From the NCBI RefSeq assembly GCF_004125265.1, contig NZ_RDTE01000003.1, positions 558,001-622,000 of the forward strand: 64,000 bases of DNA, in the 5' to 3' direction. Below the pieces are notes generated by a model that worked only from the letters and a program-made list of their open reading frames with translations, ran no database searches and had not been told where the DNA came from. Both the position numbers and the translations under genes were made by a program. Below are positions 1 through 7,348 of this stretch, one piece after another. The stretch is from Streptomyces lydicus (lineage in GTDB: Bacteria > Actinomycetota > Actinomycetes > Streptomycetales > Streptomycetaceae). The stretch's first letter is position 1. Every line of letters begins with the position of its first letter.

Positions 1-273
1 AAGGCCCGCGGTGAGGACCTGACCGGCGCACCCGCCGTACGGGACTGGCTGGCGCAGCAGCTGTCCGACCACCTGCCCGCCGACGCGGAACCGACGGTCG
101 CCGCCGCGGTCCAGCACCATGTGCGCGAACAGCTCGACCGGCTGCGCGGCTACCCCTGTGTCCAGGAGCGGCTGGACGCCGGCGAGGTGAAGCTGCACGG
201 GTGGTTCTACGAGGTGCACACCGGCCTGGTGGCCGCGCATCATCCGGCCTCCGACCTGTTCCTCCCACTGTGA
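1..273 (+). CDS. beta-carbonic anhydrase, C-terminal part (gene starts outside the window)
   Basis: Reading frame 1 is open from the first base to a TGA at 271-273 and gives 90 residues. The end of the protein matches the C-terminus of beta-class carbonic anhydrases: a helix containing GYPCVQERLDAGEVKLHGW followed by FYEVHTG, the usual region after the zinc site. The zinc ligands lie upstream and are not visible. The enzyme interconverts CO2 and bicarbonate in the cytoplasm. The SulP transporter gene starts 17 bp downstream on the same strand, a pairing that suggests joint bicarbonate handling. Family assignment from this fragment is fairly sure; the full length is unknown. Confidence 0.8.
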   Translation, partial: KARGEDLTGAPAVRDWLAQQLSDHLPADAEPTVAAAVQHHVREQLDRLRGYPCVQERLDAGEVKLHGWFYEVHTGLVAAHHPASDLFLPL

Positions 274-290
274 AGGCGGGTGGGCACCTC

Positions 291-1745
291 ATGAAGCGCT
301 TCACCTCCTTCCGGGCGGACTTCACCGCCTCCCTCGTCGTCTTCCTCGTGGCCGTCCCGCTGTGTGTCGGGGTGGCCGTCGCCTCCGGAGTGCCGGCCGA
401 GCTGGGGCTCGTCACCGGCGTGGTCGGCGGACTGCTCACCGGCTTGCTCCCGGGCAGCAGCCTCCAGGTCAGCGGTCCCGCCGCCGGTCTGACGGTGCTG
501 GTCTTCGAGGCCGTCAAGGAGTACGGCATCGGGGCGCTCGGCGCGCTGGTACTGGCGGCCGGTGTACTGCAACTGGCCATGGGCGCCCTGAAGTTGGGGC
601 GCTGGTTCCGGGCGATCTCGGTCGCCGTGGTCCAGGGCATGCTGGCCGGCATCGGGCTGGTCCTGATCGCCGGACAGCTCTACGCCCTCGCGGACGCCAA
701 GGCGCCGGGCAGCGGACTCGCCAATATCGGCGGCATGCCCGGCCTGGTCACCGCCACCGCGGGGTCGGCCACGGCGCTGTCCGCGCTCGCCATCGGCGCC
801 GGCACCATCGCCGTCCTGGTGCTGTGGCCGCGCTGGCGGCGCGCCGCGCGGATCCTGCCCGCACCGCTGGCCGCGGTGGCGCTCGCCACCAGCGCCGTGT
901 GGGCGCTGGATCTGCCCGTCGCGCGCGTCGAGGTCAGCGGGCTGCTGGACGCGATCCAGCCGCCCGGCCTCACCGACCTCGGCCGGCTCACCGAGATCGG
1001 GGTGCTCGGCACGGTCCTCGCCTTCGCGCTGATCGCGTCCGCCGAGTCCCTGTTCAGCGCCGCCGCCGTCGACCGGCTGCACGACGGGCCGCGCACGGAC
1101 TACGACAAGGAGCTGATGGCCCAGGGCGCGGGCAACACCGTCTGCGGGCTGCTCGGTGCGCTGCCGATGACCGCCGTCATCGTCCGCAGCGCGGCCAATG
1201 TCCAGGCGGGTGCGAAGACCAAGGCCTCGCGGGTGCTGCACGGTGTCTGGCTGCTGGTGTTCGCCGCGGCGTTCCCGGCCGCGCTGGGTGTGGTGCCGGT
1301 GGCCGCGCTGGCGGGTGTGCTGGTCCATGCGGGCGGCAAGCTGATCCCGCTGCGCGAACTGCGGCCGCTGTGGCGCGAACACCGCGGTGAGGCGGTAGTA
1401 CTCCTGGTCACGGCCCTCGCGATCGTGACGGTCAACATGTTCGAGGGTGTCCTGATCGGTCTGCTGCTGGCGGTCGCGAAGACGGCGTGGGAGACCTCCC
1501 ATGTGCACCTCGAGGTCGACACCCCCGAGGACGAGGACGAGCCGGTGCGGGTCCGTGCCGTCGGCAACGCCACGTTCCTGCGGCTGCCCAAGATCCTCGA
1601 TCAGCTCGACGCGCTGCCCGCCGAGCGGGGAGTGGAACTCGATCTGAGCGGGCTGCGTCATCTCGACCACGCCTGCGGTGCCGCGCTGACGAACTGGGCC
1701 GAGCAGCACCGTCGTACCCGGCGGACCGTGGAGCTGGTGTCCTGA
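291..1745 (+). CDS. SulP-family inorganic anion transporter
   Basis: A 484-residue integral membrane protein. The N-terminus (KRFTSFRADFTASLVVFLVA) and the early glycine-rich segment GLLTGLLPGSSLQVSGPAAG are typical of SulP/SLC26 transporters. About ten hydrophobic segments follow, and residues from about 420 form a short STAS-like cytoplasmic domain (VRVRAVGNATFLRLPK, then LDLSGLRHLDH). The start at 291 is preferred over an upstream in-frame GTG because that one lies inside the carbonic anhydrase gene. SulP proteins carry sulfate, bicarbonate or other anions. The carbonic anhydrase next door favours bicarbonate, but the substrate is inferred only from context. Confidence 0.88.
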   Translation: MKRFTSFRADFTASLVVFLVAVPLCVGVAVASGVPAELGLVTGVVGGLLTGLLPGSSLQVSGPAAGLTVLVFEAVKEYGIGALGALVLAAGVLQLAMGALKLGRWFRAISVAVVQGMLAGIGLVLIAGQLYALADAKAPGSGLANIGGMPGLVTATAGSATALSALAIGAGTIAVLVLWPRWRRAARILPAPLAAVALATSAVWALDLPVARVEVSGLLDAIQPPGLTDLGRLTEIGVLGTVLAFALIASAESLFSAAAVDRLHDGPRTDYDKELMAQGAGNTVCGLLGALPMTAVIVRSAANVQAGAKTKASRVLHGVWLLVFAAAFPAALGVVPVAALAGVLVHAGGKLIPLRELRPLWREHRGEAVVLLVTALAIVTVNMFEGVLIGLLLAVAKTAWETSHVHLEVDTPEDEDEPVRVRAVGNATFLRLPKILDQLDALPAERGVELDLSGLRHLDHACGAALTNWAEQHRRTRRTVELVS

Positions 1746-1820
1746 CGACCGGCCGCCCGGCCGTGCGGTCACCTCTCCGTACGGTCGGGCGGTGCCGGTA
1801 AGTTTCCCTTCGTTTACGGT

Positions 1821-1842
1821 AGTTGATCTAAAGTTGATCTAA
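1821..1842. repeat. perfect 11-bp tandem direct repeat upstream of the deazaflavin reductase gene
   Basis: AGTTGATCTAA occurs twice back to back (1821-1831 and 1832-1842), about 70 bp before the next start codon. The repeat is AT-rich in a very GC-rich surrounding. Direct repeats at an 11-bp period place both copies on one DNA face and resemble binding sites of SARP/OmpR-type regulators. The regulatory role is inferred. Confidence 0.5.
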
Positions 1843-1909
1843 GGCCAGGCCGGTCGCGGTGGACGCGGCGGCCGGCGCCACGATTGTCGTCGTCGAGGGG
1901 ATGGACGGT

Positions 1910-2356
1910 ATGCCTCTTCAGGGTGAGTACGAGCCGAGCCCGGAGCAGTGGGTACGCGATCAGGTCGAGGAGTACGAAGGCTCGGGCGGTACGAAAGGCA
2001 CCACGATCCATGGGCTGCCCGTCGTGGTGCTGACCACCCGGGGCGCGAAGAGCGGAAAGATCCGCAAGAGCCCGGTGATGCGGGTGGAGCACGACGGGGT
2101 GTATGCGGCGGTGGCCTCCGTGGGCGGCTCACCGCGGCACCCGGTCTGGTACCACAACCTCGTGGCGGACCCCCGGATGGAGCTGCAGGACGGTCCGGTG
2201 CGGCAGGACATGACGGCCCGTGAGGTCACCGGCGAGGAGAAGGCCCTGTGGTGGGGCCGCGCGGTCGAGGCGTACGCCGAATACGCCGTCTACCAGAAGA
2301 GGACGGACCGGCAGATCCCGGTGTTCGTCCTGGAGCCGGCGGCCACGGCGCACTGA
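1910..2356 (+). CDS. nitroreductase/deazaflavin (F420)-dependent oxidoreductase family protein
   Basis: A 148-residue protein of the DDN/DUF385 family. Residues 30-75 hold the family signature: a strand, then [17 protein letters not shown] and later [16 protein letters not shown]. Family members bind coenzyme F420 (some bind other cofactors) in a split beta-barrel and reduce varied small molecules. The substrate here cannot be told. The start at 1910 is chosen because GAGGGG (1895-1900) sits at proper spacing; 1901 is also in frame but abuts that sequence, and a GTG at 1859 would add 17 unlikely residues. It faces modBC across a hairpin. Confidence 0.82.
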   Translation: MPLQGEYEPSPEQWVRDQVEEYEGSGGTKGTTIHGLPVVVLTTRGAKSGKIRKSPVMRVEHDGVYAAVASVGGSPRHPVWYHNLVADPRMELQDGPVRQDMTAREVTGEEKALWWGRAVEAYAEYAVYQKRTDRQIPVFVLEPAATAH

Positions 2357-2362
2357 TACCGG

Positions 2363-2395
2363 CTCCCTCGTGGCGCTCAGAGCGTCACGAGGGAG
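2363..2395. terminator. bidirectional hairpin between convergent genes
   Basis: CTCCCTCGTG at 2363-2372 pairs with CACGAGGGAG at 2386-2395, and the inner GCGCT/AGCG extends the stem around a CAG loop. The hairpin overlaps the stop codon of modBC (2377-2379) and follows the oxidoreductase stop, so it could serve both. There is no T-tract, which is common in Streptomyces terminators. Confidence 0.7.
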
Positions 2396-4350
2396 ACCTC
2401 GGTGGCCTTGACGCTGGTCCACACGGACACACCGTCCGCGAGGCCGAGTTCGAGGGCGGCCGAGGGGGTGATTTCGGCCACCAGGTCGGGGGCCTCGTGC
2501 GAGGTGACGAGGACCCGCAGGCGGCTGCCCGCCGAGGTGATCTCCCGGACGGTGCCCGGCCAGACGTTACGGGGGCTGCCCGTGGGCTTGTCGAGGTGCA
2601 GGGAAACGGCCTCGGGGGCGATGATCGCCAGTGCGCGGGCGCCGTCGGGGAGCGGGTCGGCGGCGACGAGGCGGCCGCCGCCGGGGAGCGCCAGGCCGTC
2701 GCCGGTGGCGGTGCCCGGCCAGGCGTTGCGGCCGAGCATCCGGGCGACCCAGGGCGAGCGCGGGTGCCGGGTGACCTCGGCGGGCGGGGCGTCCTGGAGG
2801 GCGCGGCCGTCCTCCAGGACGAGGACGCGGTCGGCGAGCGAGACCGCCTCGACGGGGTCATGGGTGACGAGCAGGCAGACGCCGCCGAAGCCCGCGAGAT
2901 GGCCGCGCAGGGTGTGCCGGACATGGGCGCGGGTGGTCTGGTCGAGCGCGGCGAGCGGTTCGTCGAGCAGCAGCAGACGGGGCCGGGCGGCCAACGCCCT
3001 GGCGAGCGCGACGCGTTGCGCCTGTCCGCCGGAGAGCTGGGCGGGCTTGCGGTGTGCGAGCGGGCCGACGCCGAGCCGGTCGAGCCAGAGCTGTGCCGTA
3101 CGGCGGGCCTCGGCGCGCGGGATGCCATGGGCGCGCAGCCCGTAGGCGGTGTTGCTCAGGGCCGTCAGGTGCGGGAAGAGTGCGCCGTCCTGCGGGACCC
3201 AGGCGACGCCCCGGCGGTGCGGGGGCAGCGTGGTGACGTCGGTGCCGCCGAGGCGCAGGGTGGCGCGGGCACGCGGGGTGAGCCCGAGCAGGGCACGCAA
3301 CAGGGTGGTCTTTCCTGCGCCGTTGGGTCCGACGACGGCGAGGGTGGTGCCCGGTTCGGCGTCCAGGGTCAGCTGGTTGAAGCCGGTGACCTCGGCGTGC
3401 AGCGGCCAGTTTTCCGGGGGCGCCGGCGGTGTCGCCGCGGGCTCCTCGACGTAGGGAGCGGGCGGCGCCGCGAGGCCGGTGTCGTCGGTGGTGGGGGCGG
3501 TGCGGGCGACGCGCCCGGCGGTGGCGCCGGTCCAGCGGCCGCGCAGCGCGACCAGCACGCCCATGGCGATGACGAGCAGCAGCAGCGAGACCGAGGTGGC
3601 GGCCTCCGGGGACCCCTGGAGCAGTAGGTAGACCTGGAGCGGCAGGGTCTGGGTGGTGCCGGGCAGATTGCCCGCGAAGGTGATCGTGGCGCCGAATTCA
3701 CCGAGTGCGCGGGCCCAGGTCAGCGCGGCGCCGGCGGCGAGGCCGGGCGCGACCATGGGGAGGGTGACGGTCCGGAAGACCCGTACGGGTGAGGCACCGA
3801 GGGAGGCCGCGGTCTCCTCGTAGCTGGTGCGCAGTCCGGCGAGCGTGCCCTCCAGGCTGATGACGAGGAAGGGCATCGCGACGAAGGTGGCGGCGACCAC
3901 GGCGCCGGAGGTGTGGAACGGCAGCACGATGCCGAAGGTGTCCTCCAGCCAGGGGCCGAGGAGTCCGCGGCGGCCGAAGCCCATGAGCAGGGCGACACCG
4001 CCGACGGTCGGCGGCAGCACCATCGGCAGCAGCACCAGCGAGCGGACCAGCGCCTTGCCGCGGAAATCGACCCGGGCCAGCAGCCAGGCCAGGGGCACCC
4101 CCAGCAGCAGGGCGAGCCCCAGCGCGCAGAACGACACCAGCAGCGACAGCCGGAGCGCTTCGAGGACGTCCGGGCTGGTCAGGTGGGTGCCGAGGTCGCT
4201 CCAGGTGGTGCGGGCAAGGATGCCGGCCAGGGGCATCAGCAGGAACGCGATGGCGACCAGCGCGGGCACGGCCAGCGCGACGGGGGCACGGCTGCCGGGC
4301 ACGCGGAGCCTGCCTGCCGGGGGCCGGGCGGTGGTGCGGGGGCGTCTCAT
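2377..4350 (-). CDS. modBC: molybdate ABC transporter, permease-ATPase fusion
   Basis: A 657-residue fusion. Residues 1 to about 280 form a ModB-type permease with five or six membrane segments and the EAA-type loop (YEETAASLGASPVRVFRTV). Residues from about 310 form a ModC-type ATPase with Walker A GPNGAGKTT, signature LSGGQAQR and Walker B LLLLDEP. A C-terminal TOBE-like domain (about 580-657) would sense molybdate. The protein imports molybdate across the membrane using ATP, with ModA as binding protein. It lies downstream of modA in the same direction. ModB and ModC are separate in most bacteria; the fused form is seen in streptomycetes. Confidence 0.92.
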   Translation of the reverse strand: MRRPRTTARPPAGRLRVPGSRAPVALAVPALVAIAFLLMPLAGILARTTWSDLGTHLTSPDVLEALRLSLLVSFCALGLALLLGVPLAWLLARVDFRGKALVRSLVLLPMVLPPTVGGVALLMGFGRRGLLGPWLEDTFGIVLPFHTSGAVVAATFVAMPFLVISLEGTLAGLRTSYEETAASLGASPVRVFRTVTLPMVAPGLAAGAALTWARALGEFGATITFAGNLPGTTQTLPLQVYLLLQGSPEAATSVSLLLLVIAMGVLVALRGRWTGATAGRVARTAPTTDDTGLAAPPAPYVEEPAATPPAPPENWPLHAEVTGFNQLTLDAEPGTTLAVVGPNGAGKTTLLRALLGLTPRARATLRLGGTDVTTLPPHRRGVAWVPQDGALFPHLTALSNTAYGLRAHGIPRAEARRTAQLWLDRLGVGPLAHRKPAQLSGGQAQRVALARALAARPRLLLLDEPLAALDQTTRAHVRHTLRGHLAGFGGVCLLVTHDPVEAVSLADRVLVLEDGRALQDAPPAEVTRHPRSPWVARMLGRNAWPGTATGDGLALPGGGRLVAADPLPDGARALAIIAPEAVSLHLDKPTGSPRNVWPGTVREITSAGSRLRVLVTSHEAPDLVAEITPSAALELGLADGVSVWTSVKATEVSLVTL

Positions 4351-4492
4351 CGGGGTCCCTGGGATTCGGGGCGGGCCGGGCCGGGGGACGGCGGCGCGGA
4401 CGGACCGGGCCGGGAGATGGCGGCGCGCACGGGCCCGGTCCGCTTCCCCGGGACGCTTCCCGGGGCCGGCGGTCCGTACGCGCCGCTCCGGA

Positions 4493-5287
4493 TCACGGCT
4501 TCTGGAAGCCGGCCTGCTGCAGGAGCTTCTGTGCCTCGGGCGTGCTCAGCCACTTGACGAACGCGGCTGCGGCGGCCGTGTGCTGAGAGGCCTTCACCGT
4601 CGCGGCCGGGTAGGAGGCGACGGCGTTCTGCGCGTCGGGGATGTCGACGGCGTCGACCTTCTTGGGTGCGGTGGCGGCGTCGGTCTTGTAGACGAGGCCG
4701 GCATCGGCCTCGCCGAGCTCGACCTTGCTGAGCACCGCGCGGACGTTGGGCTCCTGCGAGACAGCCTTGACCTTCAGCTTCTGGGCGTCCAGCACCTGCT
4801 TGCTGTAGCGGCCGACCGGCACCTCGGGGGCGGCGAGGACCACCTTCAGCTTGCTGTCGGTGAGTGCCTTGAGGTTGTCGATCTTCTTCGGGTTGCCCTC
4901 GCCGGTCACGATGACCAGGCGGTTCTTGGCGATGACGGTGGGCGCGGCGACATCGGCCTTGAGCCCGTCCATGGTCTTGGTGTCGGCGGTGACCACGGCG
5001 TCGGCGGGGGCGCCCTCCCTGACCTGGGCGGCCAGTTCCTGGGAGCCGGCGAAGGAGAAGTGCACCTTGGTGCCGGGGTGTTCCTTCTCGTACACCGCAC
5101 CGGCCTTGTTGAAGACGTCGGTCAGCGAGGAGGCGGCGAGCACCGTGAGGTCCGCCTTGGGGGCGGCGCTGCCGGACTTCTCGGCGCCCTCGTCCTTCTT
5201 GTTGTCGCCGCAGGCGGAGAGCGGAACGAGAAGGGCGGCGGTCACGAGCGCGGCGGCGGCGCGGCGGCCGGTGAAGAGCTGGGACAT
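4493..5287 (-). CDS. modA: molybdate-binding lipoprotein ModA
   Basis: A 264-residue extracytoplasmic binding protein. The first 26 residues are a lipoprotein signal ending in the lipobox LSAC, then a lysine/glutamate-rich linker. Family motifs follow: [33 protein letters not shown] and, near the end, a segment ending [13 protein letters not shown]. It captures molybdate or tungstate and delivers it to ModBC, whose gene follows 142 bp downstream. The regulator gene upstream is on the same strand, so all three could share a transcript. Confidence 0.93.
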   Translation of the reverse strand: MSQLFTGRRAAAALVTAALLVPLSACGDNKKDEGAEKSGSAAPKADLTVLAASSLTDVFNKAGAVYEKEHPGTKVHFSFAGSQELAAQVREGAPADAVVTADTKTMDGLKADVAAPTVIAKNRLVIVTGEGNPKKIDNLKALTDSKLKVVLAAPEVPVGRYSKQVLDAQKLKVKAVSQEPNVRAVLSKVELGEADAGLVYKTDAATAPKKVDAVDIPDAQNAVASYPAATVKASQHTAAAAAFVKWLSTPEAQKLLQQAGFQKP

Positions 5288-5433
5288 GTGGCGGGACTCC
5301 TTGGAACGCGGGACGACGGGCGCCGTCCGAGCGGATGGGAAAAAGCCGCGCCGGGACGGGCGACGCCGCTGGTGTGCGCAGCCGGCCGGTGGGGGACGGT
5401 GGTTGCGGATCGGCCGGGTGCTACCGCGGTGGG

Positions 5434-5829
5434 TCAGGTGCGGTCGATGTGCACGCTGGTGGACTTCACGCGGGCGGTGGCCTGCATGCCGACCTCCAGG
5501 CCCAGTTCCTCCACCGCTTCCCGGGTCAGCAGGGACACCAGGCGGTGCGGACCGGCCTGGATCTCGACCTGGGCGGCGACGTCGCCGAGCTTGACGGCGG
5601 TGACGATGCCCGGGAAGGCGTTGCGCGCGGAGGTGTACGAGGCGTCGTCCTCGCCGGTGCCGGTCTGCGCCACCTCGACGGAGAAGGCGGCCAGATCGCG
5701 GCCTTCGATGAGGCGGCGGCCGCTGTCGTCACGATGCGTCGCGACCTTGCCGGCGTCCGCCCAGCGGCGGGTGGTGTCCGGGCTGACGCCCAGCAGCCGC
5801 GCCGCCTGACCGATCGTGTAGGACTGCAT
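5434..5829 (-). CDS. HTH-TOBE molybdate-responsive regulator (first copy)
   Basis: A 131-residue protein. Residues 1-40 are an excisionase/MerR-like helix-turn-helix ([20 protein letters not shown], then WADAGK) and residues about 65-131 are a Mop/TOBE domain ([20 protein letters not shown], ending [13 protein letters not shown]). The layout suggests a repressor or sensor that reads molybdate through the TOBE fold and controls modABC. The ATG at 5829 is chosen because the helix-turn-helix begins there, although no clear Shine-Dalgarno is visible; a longer frame upstream would run through the operator-like repeats. A close paralogue lies at 12832-13239. Confidence 0.85.
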   Translation of the reverse strand: MQSYTIGQAARLLGVSPDTTRRWADAGKVATHRDDSGRRLIEGRDLAAFSVEVAQTGTGEDDASYTSARNAFPGIVTAVKLGDVAAQVEIQAGPHRLVSLLTREAVEELGLEVGMQATARVKSTSVHIDRT

Positions 5830-6148
5830 GTGCGACAAGCTATGCGGAATCGGCTGGCATTTGCAATCCCTTGGGGGAAGCCATATGGCAGATGCCAGGC
5901 CGACTGGAGGAAGACACGAAGACGTCCCGCCGGGCGGCGTGTCCCCCGGACGACCGGCGCAATTCTCCGCGCGTTCCGCCGGCCTGCCCGGCACATGCGG
6001 ATATTTGCCAGGCGCATGCGGATATCCGCCCGGCATCTGCCATGCACGCCCGGACCGCGGCGGGTTCTGTGGTTAGGGTGCAGATGTCAGAGCAGGGAAA
6101 ACGCGACATTCCACCCTTCGCTTTCCACACCCCCGGTGAGGCATTTCC
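5830..6148. promoter_or_regulatory. divergent control region with a repeated operator-like motif
   Basis: The region between the HTH-TOBE gene and the molbindin gene has no convincing gene. GGCAGATGCC (5887-5896) is repeated in inverted form as GGCATCTGCC (6032-6041), and the match extends into the flanks. CATGCGGATAT occurs at 5994 and again at 6015, exactly 21 bp apart, each followed by a TGCC or CGCC element, and the inverted GGCATCTGCC site follows about 20 bp later. Spacing of two helical turns fits cooperative binding of one regulator. The obvious candidate is the HTH-TOBE protein; this is inferred. Confidence 0.6.
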
Positions 6149-6568
6149 ATGAGCCTGAGCATCCGTAACCAGATTTCCGGCACCGTTCTCTCCGTCACCC
6201 CCGGCGAGGTCATGGCGACCGTCAAGGTGCGTCTGGAGGGTGGCCAGCAGATCACCGCGGCGATCACCCTGGAGGCGGTGAAGGAGCTGGGCATCGGGGA
6301 GGGTTCCGCGGTGCGCACGCTGATCAAGTCCACCGAGGTCGCGCTCGCGACCGGTGCGGTGGAGGGTCTGAGCATCCGTAACCGGATCCCCGGCACCGTC
6401 ACCGATGTCACCACGGGCGGCGCGATGGCGGGCGTCAAGGTCGCCGTCGCGGGCGGGGAGCTGACCGCCGCGATCACCAGGGACGCGGCCGAGGACCTGG
6501 GCCTGGCTGCCGGTGCCGAGGTCACCGCGCTGGTCAAGTCGACCGAGATCGCACTCGCCGCGGTCTGA
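6149..6568 (+). CDS. molbindin, two tandem Mop/TOBE domains
   Basis: A 139-residue protein made of two repeats of about 69 residues. Each begins LSIRN and ends with a K-S-T-E motif (LIKSTEVALA and LVKSTEIALA), the hallmark of Mop domains. Molbindins assemble into oligomers that hold molybdate or tungstate at subunit interfaces and act as a cytoplasmic store or buffer. The gene is divergent from the HTH-TOBE regulator and shares its control region. No DNA-binding domain is present. Family confidence is high; the storage role follows from the family. Confidence 0.92.
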   Translation: MSLSIRNQISGTVLSVTPGEVMATVKVRLEGGQQITAAITLEAVKELGIGEGSAVRTLIKSTEVALATGAVEGLSIRNRIPGTVTDVTTGGAMAGVKVAVAGGELTAAITRDAAEDLGLAAGAEVTALVKSTEIALAAV

Positions 6569-6578
6569 GCACGGCCCC

Positions 6579-6611
6579 GCCGAAGTCCCCGGCAGTGCAG
6601 GGGACTTCGGC
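6579..6611. terminator. hairpin between molbindin and the convergent oxidoreductase gene
   Basis: GCCGAAGTCCCC (6579-6590) pairs perfectly with GGGGACTTCGGC (6600-6611) around a 9-nt loop, just after the molbindin stop and 14 bp from the stop of the opposing gene. Confidence 0.75.
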
Positions 6612-6625
6612 CCTTGTGCCGCTGG

Positions 6626-7180
6626 TCAGGACGCGCCCGGTCCCGGCCCGCCGGAGCGGAACCCGTCCGCCTCGGGCGGGACGAGGGTCCCGAACCAGAT
6701 GCCGGTGACGGCGCTGATGTAGCGGGCCCCGCAGCGGTCGGAGGGCACCACGAGCTGGCTGCCCACGGCATCGAGCGCCCGCCCGTCCAGGGCCGTGGCC
6801 AGCAGGACCGGCGCGTCCCCGAAGTCGGCGTCGAGCTCTGCCCAGGAGAGCGCGGCGTGGTGGCCGTCCCGGCCGGTGACCGCCAGGACGTAGCGGGAGC
6901 GGTCCTTGCGCCGCGAGATGTCGAAGGCCGGTTCCGCCGTATCGATGACCTCCCGGAGCAGCGGCCCCTCGAAGGTGTGGTGCTGCGGCCCGTTCGTGGC
7001 GCAGTCGAAGACCACCTCGGCCCGCCGCTGCGGCCACCGCTCCCGCAGTTGGGCGACGGTCAGCGCGAGCGGACGGCGCAGCTGGCCGCGGATCAGAACG
7101 CACCCGGGGGCGGGAGATACGGCGTCCTCGGGCGCCGGGCGTACGACGGTGGTGCGGGACGGCGGGCCGAGTCGGCTCAT
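6626..7180 (-). CDS. molybdopterin-dependent oxidoreductase, sulfite-oxidase fold
   Basis: A 184-residue protein matching the oxidoreductase molybdopterin-binding domain. Visible motifs are VFDCATNGPQHHTFEGPLL, then ALSWAELDADFGDAPVLLAT and VGSQLVVPSDRCGARYISAV. The conserved cysteine of this fold, a Mo ligand, is probably the one in FDCATNG. No signal peptide or Tat motif is visible, so it seems cytoplasmic, unlike YedY/MsrP. ATG 7180 is preferred because GGGGG precedes it at good spacing; an in-frame start at 7297 would add an arginine-rich stretch. The substrate is unknown. Its place beside molybdate genes fits a Moco enzyme. Confidence 0.8.
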   Translation of the reverse strand: MSRLGPPSRTTVVRPAPEDAVSPAPGCVLIRGQLRRPLALTVAQLRERWPQRRAEVVFDCATNGPQHHTFEGPLLREVIDTAEPAFDISRRKDRSRYVLAVTGRDGHHAALSWAELDADFGDAPVLLATALDGRALDAVGSQLVVPSDRCGARYISAVTGIWFGTLVPPEADGFRSGGPGPGAS

Positions 7181-7348
7181 TCGAGACCCCCTTGGGCGAT
7201 CCGCGCGGCGGCTGCCTCCCTGTGATGCCCGACCGGCCCGCCGCTGAACCACGGATGCCAGCCGCTTCCGCAGCCTCACCTCGCTGATGTGAGGCAAAGG
7301 GGGCCGCGGGGGCTGCAGGTACGGAGCCGGCGGACGCCGGGCGGGCGC

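Noticed and set aside
2248..3627. 459-residue plus-strand frame over modBC
   Set aside because: It lies antisense to modBC, is Gly/Arg/Ala-rich without motifs, and is the mirror frame usual in GC-rich DNA.
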